Below, piece after piece: positions 45,149-54,420 of a DNA stretch of 64,000 nucleotides; position 1 is the stretch's first letter, and each line of letters opens with the position of its first letter. The notes beneath the pieces were generated by a model. The model ran no database searches. It saw only the letters and a list, made by a program, of their open reading frames with translations, and was not told the origin of the DNA. This DNA comes from Pseudomonadota bacterium (GTDB taxonomy: Bacteria; Desulfobacterota; Binatia; Binatales; Binataceae). Where the stretch lies: NCBI GenBank assembly GCA_021324855.1, contig JAJPIG010000013.1, positions 124,001-188,000 of the forward strand, given 5' to 3'. A program made the translations under genes and the position numbers.

Positions 45149-46387
45149 TCACTCTTTCGCGCTGGCGATCAGGGCGGCCGAAAGCCGCGCCGCGCGCGCC
45201 AAAGCTTCGCTGCGGATTTTGACCAGAAAGTCTCCGGCTTGCGCGGAGGCCGGAAGCTTTTGGCGCACATCAGCGAGTGCGCGATCGAGACTTTCGGCAA
45301 AGCTGGGTTCGTTCCTTAACTCCTCGACAATGGCCCGAATTCGTCCCGCGATGGTGGGATCGGTCGCGGCTTCGCGTGGCGGCGCGGTATCGATCTCAAT
45401 CTCTCCGATCCATATTCCGTCGGAGATCGCAGCAGCGATCGTCTGTATCTCTTCGCTCAAGGCAACTTCATGCGCGACAATCTCGTCGTGAAGCGCGGAC
45501 GAGCCACAAACCCTCATTTGCAGCGCGAGACCGCGGCCGTCCGCGAGGTTCACGGCGCGCAACAAACTTTCGCGCACCTGGTTTCGAACCGCGTCCACAT
45601 CGGTGCATGCACTTATGTCGACGTTCTCGACTGACCAGCGAATGACATCCAGCGGGCGATGCACTGCTTCAACGACACGGTTGTCTTCGACTGTAACTAG
45701 GATAGCGCCCTTGGGTCCGACCTCTCGCACGTGGCGTCCCTGCAAATTGCCAGAAAAGACGATGTACGGATCGCTGCTCACCATCTCGTAGGCGTGGACG
45801 TGGCCAAGCGCCCAATAGTCGTACCCGCGATTCACCAAATCCTCGATGGTACACGGAGCGTAAAGCGCGTGGCCCTCGCGGCCGTCACACGCGGTGTGCA
45901 AGAGTCCGATGTTGAAGTACCCCGCGACGGGCGCCGGGTAGGTGCGAGCGAAGTTCTCAGTAACGTCGCGCTGCGGGAAGCTACGTCCATGGATCGCCAC
46001 AGTTAGATCATCCAAACGGAGGGTCTCGGGCTCGCGGCGGGAGAGCACGCGCACGTTGTCAGCTAGCTCAAGTCGGCGCATAAAGGGGTTCTCCGCGTCG
46101 TGATTACCGAGCACGATGAAGACGGAGATACCTGCATCCTTAAGTCGGCGCATCCTGTCTGCGAAGAACAGCCCTGTACGGAAGTCCCGCCATTGCCCGT
46201 CGACCAGGTCACCCGAAAGGAGAACGAAACGGCACTCTTCTTCCTTTGCGAGCGACACGAGATTGTCGAAGGCCTGACGCGACGCGTCGTCGATGCGGGC
46301 CGCGAATTCCTCTGACCTGCTGGCGAGCCCGAGTAGCGGGCTATCGATGTGAAGATCCGCAGCGTGTACAAACCGGAATGCAGCCAT
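45149..46387 (-). CDS. YhaO/SbcD-like metallophosphoesterase nuclease
   Basis: A 412-residue Mre11/SbcD-type phosphoesterase. All metal motifs are present: HAADLHIDSPL, LLSGDLVDGQ, VLGNHDAENP, and GLLHTACDG plus ALGHVHAYEM. Residues about 290-400 form the capping and ATPase-binding region, longer than in minimal phosphoesterases and typical of YhaO. It should cut DNA ends under control of the ATPase encoded 4 bases downstream. It follows the OLD-family gene by 67 bases on the same strand. Confidence 0.92.
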   Translation of the reverse strand: MAAFRFVHAADLHIDSPLLGLASRSEEFAARIDDASRQAFDNLVSLAKEEECRFVLLSGDLVDGQWRDFRTGLFFADRMRRLKDAGISVFIVLGNHDAENPFMRRLELADNVRVLSRREPETLRLDDLTVAIHGRSFPQRDVTENFARTYPAPVAGYFNIGLLHTACDGREGHALYAPCTIEDLVNRGYDYWALGHVHAYEMVSSDPYIVFSGNLQGRHVREVGPKGAILVTVEDNRVVEAVHRPLDVIRWSVENVDISACTDVDAVRNQVRESLLRAVNLADGRGLALQMRVCGSSALHDEIVAHEVALSEEIQTIAAAISDGIWIGEIEIDTAPPREAATDPTIAGRIRAIVEELRNEPSFAESLDRALADVRQKLPASAQAGDFLVKIRSEALARAARLSAALIASAKE

Positions 46388-46454
46388 GCTTCGCTCCCGC
46401 GCGCGTTAGAAGTTGAGAGTGCGTGCTCTCTGAAGGAAGCGTGTGGCTGACAGC

Positions 46455-48353
46455 TTAAGCTGCTGCTGCATATCGGAGGATTTCCTCGCACAAGCGGCCG
46501 AGGCGCGCACTTTTCTTTCCATCCTCCCAAGCAAGAGCCAAGCTGGCTCCGATGTGCAGGCTGTTCTTTCGCAGATTGCCTGCGTGACCGTATTGGGCAT
46601 CAGCTTTCTCCTGGTAGCTTCTCCAAAGGTCCTCCCCTAAGTCGTCCTTAACGACCCTACCGATGTCGGACGCCCACATCACGATACCGGCTCCCCAATA
46701 GTCTGCTGACGGCATAGGATCAGCTGAGTTCGCACCATAGATATGCAGCAAGGCGCTATTTTCCCTTTGATGCATGGCGCGACTGCCGTTCTTGTCAGGT
46801 TTATCGGCATCACCATCGAAGAGCGTAAACGTGGGAATGTTCATGGCCTTGGCTAGAGCCACAGCGTAAATCATCTGGCTCTTGCCATTTGTTGGGACGA
46901 GGTGACAGCCGAGTCGGCGGTACTCCTCTTCTTTTTCGAGTAGCGCGAAGTATGTCGTCAGATATGCGGCATCTTCCGGTCCCTCTACGAGAATCAGGCG
47001 CCGCGTAAAAAACATCTCTCCCAGGGTCGACTGCAACAGTTGATGAATCTTGGCCAAGGCGCCACTTGGCTTCACAAACGGTTGCCCTGTAACCGTGGCA
47101 ATGTCACTCGCCAAACGTTCGTAGGAAACCTGCGTGACCTGAGAGGCCCCGGTTATTCCATCCTTCCGTATCATGCGAACATCATTGAAGGCGTTTCCGG
47201 AAACAAAGTAAGGACTGTGGGTGGAAACGATAACCTGTGAGTTACTGCCGCTCAGTTTCCGCAAGACGGCGGCCAGATGACGTGCCTGAGGTGGGTGCTG
47301 GTATAACTCAGGCTCCTCGCAACCGAGAAGCAGGCGTGGGGCGCCGGTGCTGTTGGCCCCAGCGAGTTCTTGGAGAAGCGCTAGCAAATAGGAACGTTGG
47401 AAACCGTGACCCAGATGAGATAGTTCGCCTTCGAATTGGTCTTCACCTGCAACCACGTGTGCAAATGGCTGGTCTATGCGGACGGACTTATCCGGGTCAC
47501 CGGTCCATTCGACGCGTAGGTTCACGTTCGGGTGTGCCCACTCCTTCAGGCGGGCTTGCAGCGAGGCGGAAAGACTGTTGAGGCTTGTCTGCTGTTGCTG
47601 TAACAGCTTGTCGTATTCCGTGCGCGCGGTGGCTCTTATTGTGTCGAGGCCCTTTTCGAAGTTGATCGTGGCTCTAACGGTTCGAGCCAGAAGCTTGCCC
47701 AGAGCGGAGTCTCGCGCCTCAACTTGTTCAGCCGTCGCGTCCTTGACCGCTGGTACGTAGACCCATTGTATGTGAGGAGCAAGGAGGTTGGTTCCTTTGG
47801 TGAAACCGTAAAATTGATCGCTACTTCGGAGAAGTGTGCAATCCTGGGTGTGAGCGGCCTCGTAGTCGTTCAGAGCCGCAGTCATCTTGGGTTGTGTGTT
47901 AACGTCGGGAAGGTCTGGGAACTGCTTGCGAAGCGTCGCATAAGTTTCCCGAAGTTCTGCGACCTTCTTGTTGCCTTCGAAGTACGGCCGAAAGGCGCTC
48001 ATGCCAAGGCGCTCGCCGTATTGTGTGAGATTGATGGTGCCGGCGCTTTGATCGAACGTGGCGACCGCGGAGACGACGAGTTGACCCTGGCGGACGTAGT
48101 GGCCGAAATCCTTTTGCTGCTCGTCGCTGAGCTCAGCGAAGGTCAGTGTAATTTCGATCGGGTTGTCCGTATTCTTTTGATGGAAGTCCTCCGCGGTGAG
48201 CGCGGTCCGCTCCTGAAAAAAGATATTGAGGGCATATAGGATTGTGGATTTCCCGCCGCCATTGGGACCCACCAAGCACGTGTAGTCGTTGAGATTAATG
48301 GTTTGGTCGGCGAACGCTCTGAAGTTCTTGATACGAATAGTCGCGATCTTCAT
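46455..48353 (-). CDS. OLD-family AAA ATPase/TOPRIM endonuclease
   Basis: A 632-residue overcoming-lysogenization-defect protein. The N-terminal ATPase has KIATIRIKNFRAFADQTI, Walker A GPNGGGKST, signature-like LSHLGHGFQRSYLLALLQELAG and Walker B LLLGCEEPELYQHP, with the D-loop region STHSPYFVSG. The C-terminal TOPRIM nuclease has LILVEGPEDAAYL (Glu) and FDGDADKPDKNGS (Asp-x-Asp). OLD proteins nick or cut DNA and serve as phage defence, alone or with partners such as GajB; no UvrD-like GajB gene is adjacent. It starts 33 bases after hsdM, in the same direction. Confidence 0.9.
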   Translation of the reverse strand: MKIATIRIKNFRAFADQTINLNDYTCLVGPNGGGKSTILYALNIFFQERTALTAEDFHQKNTDNPIEITLTFAELSDEQQKDFGHYVRQGQLVVSAVATFDQSAGTINLTQYGERLGMSAFRPYFEGNKKVAELRETYATLRKQFPDLPDVNTQPKMTAALNDYEAAHTQDCTLLRSSDQFYGFTKGTNLLAPHIQWVYVPAVKDATAEQVEARDSALGKLLARTVRATINFEKGLDTIRATARTEYDKLLQQQQTSLNSLSASLQARLKEWAHPNVNLRVEWTGDPDKSVRIDQPFAHVVAGEDQFEGELSHLGHGFQRSYLLALLQELAGANSTGAPRLLLGCEEPELYQHPPQARHLAAVLRKLSGSNSQVIVSTHSPYFVSGNAFNDVRMIRKDGITGASQVTQVSYERLASDIATVTGQPFVKPSGALAKIHQLLQSTLGEMFFTRRLILVEGPEDAAYLTTYFALLEKEEEYRRLGCHLVPTNGKSQMIYAVALAKAMNIPTFTLFDGDADKPDKNGSRAMHQRENSALLHIYGANSADPMPSADYWGAGIVMWASDIGRVVKDDLGEDLWRSYQEKADAQYGHAGNLRKNSLHIGASLALAWEDGKKSARLGRLCEEILRYAAAA

Positions 48354-48386
48354 TCCTGAGCACCGCCATCCAGAGGATCTCTTTCT

Positions 48387-49943
48387 TTACCCAGTCGCAT
48401 GGGCTTTCCGAAGATGCGCCAGTGCTTCGGCGACTTCTCGACCTTTCGCTTCGATAATGTCGAGCAATTCTTCCGGGGTCCGAGTGTCGTCGACGCCTTT
48501 GCGGTGCGGGTTAACTGCCTTGAGGTCGTAGTTGCGGCCTTCGATTTCTGCGCGAGTGACCGTCCAGCTTCGCTCGCTGTCGCCATGGTCGGGCAAAAGG
48601 CGGAAGAACTCCTCGAACTTGTCTGCCGTGAGCGGTGTCTTCTTGCCGACCTTGATGTCCGAGAGGTCATAGTACCAGACCTTCTCGGTCGGACCGCCGC
48701 GCGTGAAGAAGAGAAGGTTTGTCTTGACGCCGGCACCAGCCGAGACGAAGACGCCGGGGGGAAGACTCACGATGCACCAGAGGTCGCAGTCGTTCAGCAG
48801 CTTGCGTTTGGTCTGGACGAACGCGGCCTCGTTAGTCCGAAAGAGAACTCCCTCGTCGAGTACGATTCCGCAGCGCCCACCGGGCTTGAGGCTGTCGATG
48901 ACGTGCTGGAGAAAGAGCACCTGGGTTGCACTGGTCTTGTACGGAAAGCGGGTCTGGGCCTCTTTGCCCTCCTTGCCCCCGAAAGGCGGATTCATCAGGA
49001 CCACGTCGTAGAGGGCCGGCGCTCCGTCGAAGAGTCCGCCGTAGGTTTCGGCTCCGGTGAGTGTGTTTCCGTGCCAGATATGCGGCTCGTCGATGCCATG
49101 AAGGACCAAGTTGGCCAGCGCGATTGGATAAATGGCGTTGTCCTTTTCACGGCCGTAGAAGGTGCGTTCCTTGAGGGTCTCCAAATGACCTGGCGAAGTG
49201 ATGTTCGCGTTGTCCTTGCCGGCCATGTGCTCGTAACCCTGCGCGAGGAAGCCGCCGGTGCCGCATCCGGGATCGTAAACCGCCTCGCCGATCTTTGGAT
49301 CGATCACGCGCACCATCACCCGGATGATTTCACGGGGAGTAAAGAACTGGCCGCCGTCATTTCCCTTCTCGCCCATCTTGAGCAGAAGACCCTCATAGAC
49401 TTGCGACAAGGTGAAGACGTGCGTGGGATCGACGTTGTGGGCGCTTATATCGTTGACGCGATCCAGCACGTCGAGAAAGTTGCGCTCTGTGTCGATCCGC
49501 GTCCGTTCAACGCCCGACATGATTTCGCTGATGACCTTTTGGCGTGAAGTGGCGCCCGGCTTGTCGCGCAGCGCCCTCAAGTGCGGGATGAGGTCGCTGT
49601 TGACGAAACCAAAAAATGCGCCAAGCGCGCCGTTCTGCAGTTCGAGCCGCTTCTCGCCGTCCGGCGCTGCCCAATCGCGCCATCGGTAGGGCGGCTCAAT
49701 GGTCGGGGTGTAGCTCCGGCCAACTGCTTCGGCTGCTTGGGCTTCGCGTTCCTCGGTCTCGTCCAGGATGCGGAGAAAGAGAATCCAGGTAAGCTCGGGG
49801 ACGTACTGCAGCGCGCCGGCGCAGTTTGAGCGGCGCATGATGTCGCAGATCGACTTAATCCCAGCGTTCAACGACTGTTGGCCGTTGAATCGCCGGCTGT
49901 TGCCGTTGGTTCGGTTGGAGCGAATTGCCATCGGCCCGTTCAT
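48387..49943 (-). CDS. hsdM: Type I restriction-modification methyltransferase subunit
   Basis: A 518-residue N6-adenine methyltransferase. An N-terminal helical HsdM domain (SICDIMRRSNCAGALQYVPELTWILFLRIL) is followed by the catalytic domain with GQFFTPREIIRVMVRVIDPKIGEAVYDPGCGTGGFL (SAM site) and VVLMNPPFGG (catalytic NPPF). It methylates the recognition site named by HsdS and thereby protects the host. The ATG at 49,943 overlaps the stop of the PIN toxin by 4 bases; a longer frame exists only by reading through that gene. It is the distal gene of the hsd set, after R, S and the toxin-antitoxin pair. Confidence 0.94.
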   Translation of the reverse strand: MNGPMAIRSNRTNGNSRRFNGQQSLNAGIKSICDIMRRSNCAGALQYVPELTWILFLRILDETEEREAQAAEAVGRSYTPTIEPPYRWRDWAAPDGEKRLELQNGALGAFFGFVNSDLIPHLRALRDKPGATSRQKVISEIMSGVERTRIDTERNFLDVLDRVNDISAHNVDPTHVFTLSQVYEGLLLKMGEKGNDGGQFFTPREIIRVMVRVIDPKIGEAVYDPGCGTGGFLAQGYEHMAGKDNANITSPGHLETLKERTFYGREKDNAIYPIALANLVLHGIDEPHIWHGNTLTGAETYGGLFDGAPALYDVVLMNPPFGGKEGKEAQTRFPYKTSATQVLFLQHVIDSLKPGGRCGIVLDEGVLFRTNEAAFVQTKRKLLNDCDLWCIVSLPPGVFVSAGAGVKTNLLFFTRGGPTEKVWYYDLSDIKVGKKTPLTADKFEEFFRLLPDHGDSERSWTVTRAEIEGRNYDLKAVNPHRKGVDDTRTPEELLDIIEAKGREVAEALAHLRKAHATG

Positions 49944-50353
49944 GACCTCATCAAGGCCTTGAAGCCAGCCTGTTCGAAGTGACGATCGTGCGTGAGTGCC
50001 TCCGCGATGCCTTGTTGCTCCATCACGCGGAAAGATGCGCAATCGGTGTGGCTCCACTCCTTATCGTGCCTGCTGCGGTAAAATTCCAAGGCGTCCTCGA
50101 ACTGAGCGGTAGTCTGCGGAATGATTCGGGTGTTGGGATCGTGCTTGAGCTGCCCGACCAAATTGGCGGCAAGCTGCCGCAATGCGCGTCCCCTTTCCGC
50201 GAAGAAATTCAAGACTTCGGTAAGGACCATCTCGGTCGTGACCAAGAGGCAGTCATCGAGAGTGCGACCGATGGAAACGGCGTGGTCGTGGAGATCGTCT
50301 TGAGGATTTAGCGTGGCGACAAAGTACGCCGCGTCCGCAAAGAGCGTCCTCAT
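49940..50353 (-). CDS. PIN-domain toxin embedded in the hsd operon
   Basis: A 137-residue PIN ribonuclease of the VapC type. Acidic active-site residues appear in FADAAYFVATLN (Asp near the N-terminus), TTEMVLTEVLNFF (Glu), WSHTDCASFRVMEQQGI (Asp) and ALTHDRHFEQAGF (Asp). It would cleave RNA when freed from its antitoxin. It overlaps the upstream antitoxin-like gene by 4 bases and hsdM by 4 bases, so its translation is locked into the restriction-modification operon. Confidence 0.88.
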   Translation of the reverse strand: MRTLFADAAYFVATLNPQDDLHDHAVSIGRTLDDCLLVTTEMVLTEVLNFFAERGRALRQLAANLVGQLKHDPNTRIIPQTTAQFEDALEFYRSRHDKEWSHTDCASFRVMEQQGIAEALTHDRHFEQAGFKALMRS

Positions 50354-50796
50354 TGCTCCTCCTCTTTAGGCGCTCCGTACAGGTAATGATGCAGGTTCTT
50401 TGAAGCGTCGCGCGGCACCTTTGCCCATTCCTCTTCCGGTATGCTCGCGCCGAGTTCGACGATGGCTTCCCAGATCGGCTTCGGCGACGGAGCGGGTTTG
50501 GCGATTTCCACGGGTTCGACGGCGAGCGATTCTACGGAAGCTAGGCGCTTTATCCTTCCGGTGCGCGCGACCTCTGCTCTGCCTTTGAGCCTCAACCGGC
50601 GGGTTGTGTGTTCTCGAAGGGCTTCCGTGATTGTCTCTTCCTGCTGGCTGGTGAATTTCGCGACAACCTTTGTTCCGTCATCGAGCCGAAGCGAAAACTG
50701 GCGGCCGTCCAGGTCGGCGGCGCGCACTTCGCCTCGTAGCTCGACGGCCTTTTTGTGATTGTTCTGTTTTTTCAAGGCGGAGCTTCTTGGGGCCAT
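50350..50796 (-). CDS. Putative antitoxin for the PIN toxin
   Basis: A 148-residue protein with a beta-rich N-terminal half (KAVELRGEVRAADLDGRQFSLRLDDGTKVVAKF) and a C-terminal IWEAIVELGASIPEEEWAKVPRDASKNLHHYLYGAPKEEE segment. I recall the latter as the toxin-binding tail of antitoxins paired with PIN toxins. The gene directly precedes the PIN gene and overlaps it by 4 bases, the classical antitoxin-toxin order. The ATG at 50,796 lies 2 bases after the hsdS stop; longer frames run antisense-like through hsdS and are not real. Confidence 0.82.
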   Translation of the reverse strand: MAPRSSALKKQNNHKKAVELRGEVRAADLDGRQFSLRLDDGTKVVAKFTSQQEETITEALREHTTRRLRLKGRAEVARTGRIKRLASVESLAVEPVEIAKPAPSPKPIWEAIVELGASIPEEEWAKVPRDASKNLHHYLYGAPKEEEQ

Positions 50797-50798
50797 TG

Positions 50799-52043
50799 TT
50801 AGAGTTCTCCATTGAACGCCCGGCGTAGAACCGCGGCCGGTAAAGCATTGATCGCTGCGAGCTGGTTTCCCAAGGCTGTGTGCAGTTGATTGATCTTGGT
50901 CACCTGGTCGTTGATCAGTGCACAAATTGCCCGCTGTTCCGGTATCGGTGGTAGGTGAAGTTCTACAGAAGCGACCTCTTCGGTTCGAATGCGCGGCAAT
51001 TGACCTGGAGTGGTTTGGATGGGCGCGCGCTGCAAGTAGACCGAGCTGCGCATGAACCAGGCGATGAACTCTGGCTCGGCCAAGGAAGACCGTACTTCGA
51101 ACACATATTGGTCGACAGAACAAAGGCCGTCGAATTCTGCGAGCCAGACCTTGTTCAGGTACGGTCGGAGATAGCCATAAACAATATCACCCTTATAGAA
51201 CCTAGGTTTCCGGCCCGTCAGGCGGGACATATCGACTTCGATGAACTCTGTACGCACTCCTGTAAGGGACTCGATATGCTCCAAGCCGACGAATCTTGCT
51301 TGTCCGGTTGGTTTGTCGTGCGGGTGAACGACTTCCTTGCGGAGTTGGAGCAGTTCTCCAAGCCTCTTGGGCGTGTATCCGTTCTGTGTCTTCTCAAAGA
51401 CTGTCCGGAGGCACGTGGAGAGAAGCGCTCTTGCGGCGCGTAGTTGTGCTTCGACAGCGAGCCGTGCCCGCTCGACCGCAGCCATCTGTTCGTTAAGGAT
51501 GGCGACGATTCGCTTTTGTTCTCCGAGCGGTGGGAGCGGAATTTCGATCCCGACGAGAAATTCTGGCGGAACCCGTTGTTGCCCGGCCGTGCCGGTAAAG
51601 GAGCGCTCCGCTGCCGCAAGGGTCGATGGCTGACGGAGGAAATAATGAACCCAGCCACCAAGGATTTCCGGTGTAGGACGGACTACATGAAACTCAGTGG
51701 AGGCGAAGCCAATGTCATCGGTAAGATCACGCGCGATGGCATGCTTGCCGTTTTGCATGCAGGGCGTGATCTTCGCGAATAAGACGTCACCAGCTTGGAA
51801 GTATGTGTAGCCCCTTTGTAACTCTGCGAAAGGCCGAGATTCTGGCTGCGTGATTATGCCGAGCCGCTCATCCAAGGCTGACATTGGAACGAATGTGGTG
51901 AGCTCGTCTGCGTCCCTGGACAAACCGACCGGCCTGCGTGGGTTGATAAGGCATACCTCGCCCAATCGCACGCGGCGCCAGTCGGCCGGAAACTCGCTGT
52001 GCGTTTCGGCGACGGCGACAGATATTTGGGACGCGTCGTTCAC
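50799..52043 (-). CDS. hsdS: Type I restriction specificity subunit
   Basis: A 414-residue HsdS with two target-recognition domains and two conserved helices. The first TRD starts WRRVRLGEVCLINPRRPVGL and ends LPPLGEQKRIVAILNEQMAAVERARL (first spacer helix). The second starts TPKRLGELLQLRKEVV and ends LPPIPEQRAICALINDQVTKINQLHTALGNQLAAI (second helix). It chooses the bipartite DNA site for both methylation and cleavage. It overlaps hsdR by 4 bases. The gene is full length, so the system is probably able to recognise DNA. Confidence 0.94.
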   Translation of the reverse strand: MNDASQISVAVAETHSEFPADWRRVRLGEVCLINPRRPVGLSRDADELTTFVPMSALDERLGIITQPESRPFAELQRGYTYFQAGDVLFAKITPCMQNGKHAIARDLTDDIGFASTEFHVVRPTPEILGGWVHYFLRQPSTLAAAERSFTGTAGQQRVPPEFLVGIEIPLPPLGEQKRIVAILNEQMAAVERARLAVEAQLRAARALLSTCLRTVFEKTQNGYTPKRLGELLQLRKEVVHPHDKPTGQARFVGLEHIESLTGVRTEFIEVDMSRLTGRKPRFYKGDIVYGYLRPYLNKVWLAEFDGLCSVDQYVFEVRSSLAEPEFIAWFMRSSVYLQRAPIQTTPGQLPRIRTEEVASVELHLPPIPEQRAICALINDQVTKINQLHTALGNQLAAINALPAAVLRRAFNGEL

Positions 52044-54391
52044 GCTGCGAAAATCCTCTCCTTGGCCTCATGCAGAACCTCGGCCGGCTTGCCCAGGCTC
52101 TTGAGCGCTTCGAGTCCGCCCGCGCGAATTACCTCTGGGATGCTGAATATGTACGGACTCTCCAAGGCCTCCGTGCCCTCGCGCGCAAATTGGCCGGCAA
52201 TCGCTCGGAGCGCCGCCGAAGTATCGCTTGGAAGACTCGCGAGCCAATCTTGATGCTTGTAGCTGAAGGCAGCAGACCTTTCGGTGCGCGTGCGCGGGTC
52301 CATGCCGTAACCCAGTTCCGCCAGCACGTCGTAGAGGTCGTAGGCCTCCATGTCGTCAAGTCTGCGCACGATGGAAGCGGACCGCCCGTCCTCCGGCAAC
52401 TTGCCTAGCAGGCTGTGTCGATCTTCAGCCGAGATCCATTTGCTGCGGAAAGAATCGATAGTCGGAGCCTCTGCGAGAAGTCGAGCCGTGAGACGCTCTT
52501 TGTATTCTTCGACCGTGACGGGTGTCGCTTTACCGTCGACCTGGGTCACGATAAACCTGCCGGCCTCGGTGACGTGCACGTCGAAGCCCTCGACCTGGAT
52601 GATGGTCTCCGGCTCGCGTTCGATTGGCTCTTTTCGCTCGCGGGGTTTCCGTTGCGAGAAGCGCGTCAGAAACTCTTCATTAAATAGGCGCGTGGCGTTC
52701 GTGTAGTCGTAAACACGAAACAGCAGCTTGTCGGTCTCGATGTGGATTCGCGTTCCGCGTCCGAGCATCTGATGCATCGCGATAGGCGAGCGAACGTACT
52801 TGAAGAAGACGATGTTTCTGACAGCGGGAACATCGACTCCCGTGGTTAGGAGGTCCACGGTGGTGGCGATGAAATGGGAGCGCGATGCACCGCGTAGGTC
52901 GGGCAGAAACTGAGTGGCGCCGTCCACGCTTGCGGTGCATTTGAAGGCGTATGGATCGACGGGTTTTCTTCCTTGGTCAGCCGACCATCTCGCATAGAGC
53001 CGGTTCATCTCGGCCGCCACGTCGTCGGCGTGACGGTCTCGCACGCAAAAGATGATGGTCTTTTGCTCTGGGCCGCCGGTTTCAAGCAGGTAGCGGAAGA
53101 GATCCGCACACATCGACATCACCCGGTCCGGCAGAAGGATGCGGTCCTCGTAGGAAGTTTTCTCGTATAGGTGCCGAAGCTCGTCACGGGTGACGGGTTG
53201 GCCGGTGTTGGCGTTCACGGGTTTGCGTGCGAGAACCTCGTCAATCGTGATTCCGGTGTCATCGAGATTCACCCGGCCCTTCAGGATTTCGCACGCGGCA
53301 AGGTAACCATCTTCGATACCCTGGCCAAGATCGTACTCGTAGACCGGTTCGCCGAAGTGGCGGATGTTGTCGGCGGAGATTTGGGCGTCGGCCTTGGCCT
53401 CATTGGTATTTTCGGTGAAGGTTAGCTGGCGTGGGGTGGCTGTGAGCCCAATCTGAACGGCGTCGGGATTTCGGAGCAGCACCTCGGACCACTTGCCCCA
53501 CGCAGACCGATGGCATTCGTCGATGATGATGTGGCCGAAGTAGTTCTCAGGATAATTTTGCTTGAGGAAGTTTGCTTCCGCTTCATCGCTGGCAACGTCA
53601 AGGGTCTGGTAGGTGGCGACAAGAATGCGCGCGTTTTTGGCCGGATCGCGCGAGGAAACGGGGGCAGCATCGGCGCCGAAAACGTTTTGAAACGCAGCAA
53701 GCGCTTGGCTTCGGAGCTCGTCGCGATCGCAGACGAAGAGCGCGCGGCGGAGTTGACCCGCATCGGCGATCTTCTTGAGCAGATGGACAGCGATGAAGGT
53801 CTTCCCGGAACCGGTAGCTAGCGATAGTAGAGCGCGCTTGTCTCCTCGCGCAATTTTCTCGAGGACCGCACGGATGGCAGCGTCCTGGTAATAACGGCGA
53901 GAACTCTCGCCGCCCGGATAGGGGACAAGCAGCGGCCGGGCCGCAGGCGCGTCGAGGCTGAAGCCCATCGCCTGTTCGTAACGGACACGAAGCTCGATTG
54001 GTGTCGGAAATTCTGAAATCGGCCTCGGTTTAGTGGTGAGACCCGTGGAGCGGTCGAACTCCACAAACAAGTGACCGTTCGTGGAGAAAACGAAAGGCAC
54101 GTTGAGAAGTCGGCACCGGGCGTATAGTTTGGCCTGCTCAAGGCCGTGAGTTGGCGGTAGCGTTTCGGCTTTCGCTTCGATGAGCGCCAGCGCCACTGGC
54201 TGTGTTGAGCTGCTTGCTCTGACTCGAAGCAGGTAATCAGCGCGTCCGCTTTTGCGACGGCGCGGCCTGCCGTCGATGATATCGATGGCGCCGGCGGTGA
54301 CCTCGCGTTTGATCAGCTCCTCTGTCCATCCGCACCCGTGGATGGCCGGATCAATCAACTTCGCACGCGTATCAGCTTCGTTCAGCGCCAT
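52040..54391 (-). CDS. hsdR: Type I restriction endonuclease/translocase subunit
   Basis: A 783-residue HsdR. The N-terminal nuclease domain (GWTEELIKREVTAGAIDIIDG, GRADYLLRV, ALIEAKAET) has the PD-(D/E)xK elements D and E-x-K. The superfamily 2 motor follows with LATGSGKT, IIIDECHRSAWGKW, LTATP and MLGRGTRI, then a C-terminal helical domain. It pulls DNA through the complex and cuts away from the site. Length is at the short end of the family, like other R-S-M-ordered operons. hsdR is the first hsd gene and begins 29 bases after the zinc-ribbon effector-like gene. Confidence 0.94.
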   Translation of the reverse strand: MALNEADTRAKLIDPAIHGCGWTEELIKREVTAGAIDIIDGRPRRRKSGRADYLLRVRASSSTQPVALALIEAKAETLPPTHGLEQAKLYARCRLLNVPFVFSTNGHLFVEFDRSTGLTTKPRPISEFPTPIELRVRYEQAMGFSLDAPAARPLLVPYPGGESSRRYYQDAAIRAVLEKIARGDKRALLSLATGSGKTFIAVHLLKKIADAGQLRRALFVCDRDELRSQALAAFQNVFGADAAPVSSRDPAKNARILVATYQTLDVASDEAEANFLKQNYPENYFGHIIIDECHRSAWGKWSEVLLRNPDAVQIGLTATPRQLTFTENTNEAKADAQISADNIRHFGEPVYEYDLGQGIEDGYLAACEILKGRVNLDDTGITIDEVLARKPVNANTGQPVTRDELRHLYEKTSYEDRILLPDRVMSMCADLFRYLLETGGPEQKTIIFCVRDRHADDVAAEMNRLYARWSADQGRKPVDPYAFKCTASVDGATQFLPDLRGASRSHFIATTVDLLTTGVDVPAVRNIVFFKYVRSPIAMHQMLGRGTRIHIETDKLLFRVYDYTNATRLFNEEFLTRFSQRKPRERKEPIEREPETIIQVEGFDVHVTEAGRFIVTQVDGKATPVTVEEYKERLTARLLAEAPTIDSFRSKWISAEDRHSLLGKLPEDGRSASIVRRLDDMEAYDLYDVLAELGYGMDPRTRTERSAAFSYKHQDWLASLPSDTSAALRAIAGQFAREGTEALESPYIFSIPEVIRAGGLEALKSLGKPAEVLHEAKERIFAA

Positions 54392-54420
54392 TTGTGGTCG
54401 TGTCTGCTACGGGCTTTGGC

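Noticed and set aside
46455-48353. Gabija system built on the OLD-family protein
   Set aside because: Gabija needs an adjacent UvrD-like GajB helicase; the neighbours are hsdM and a YhaO-like nuclease.
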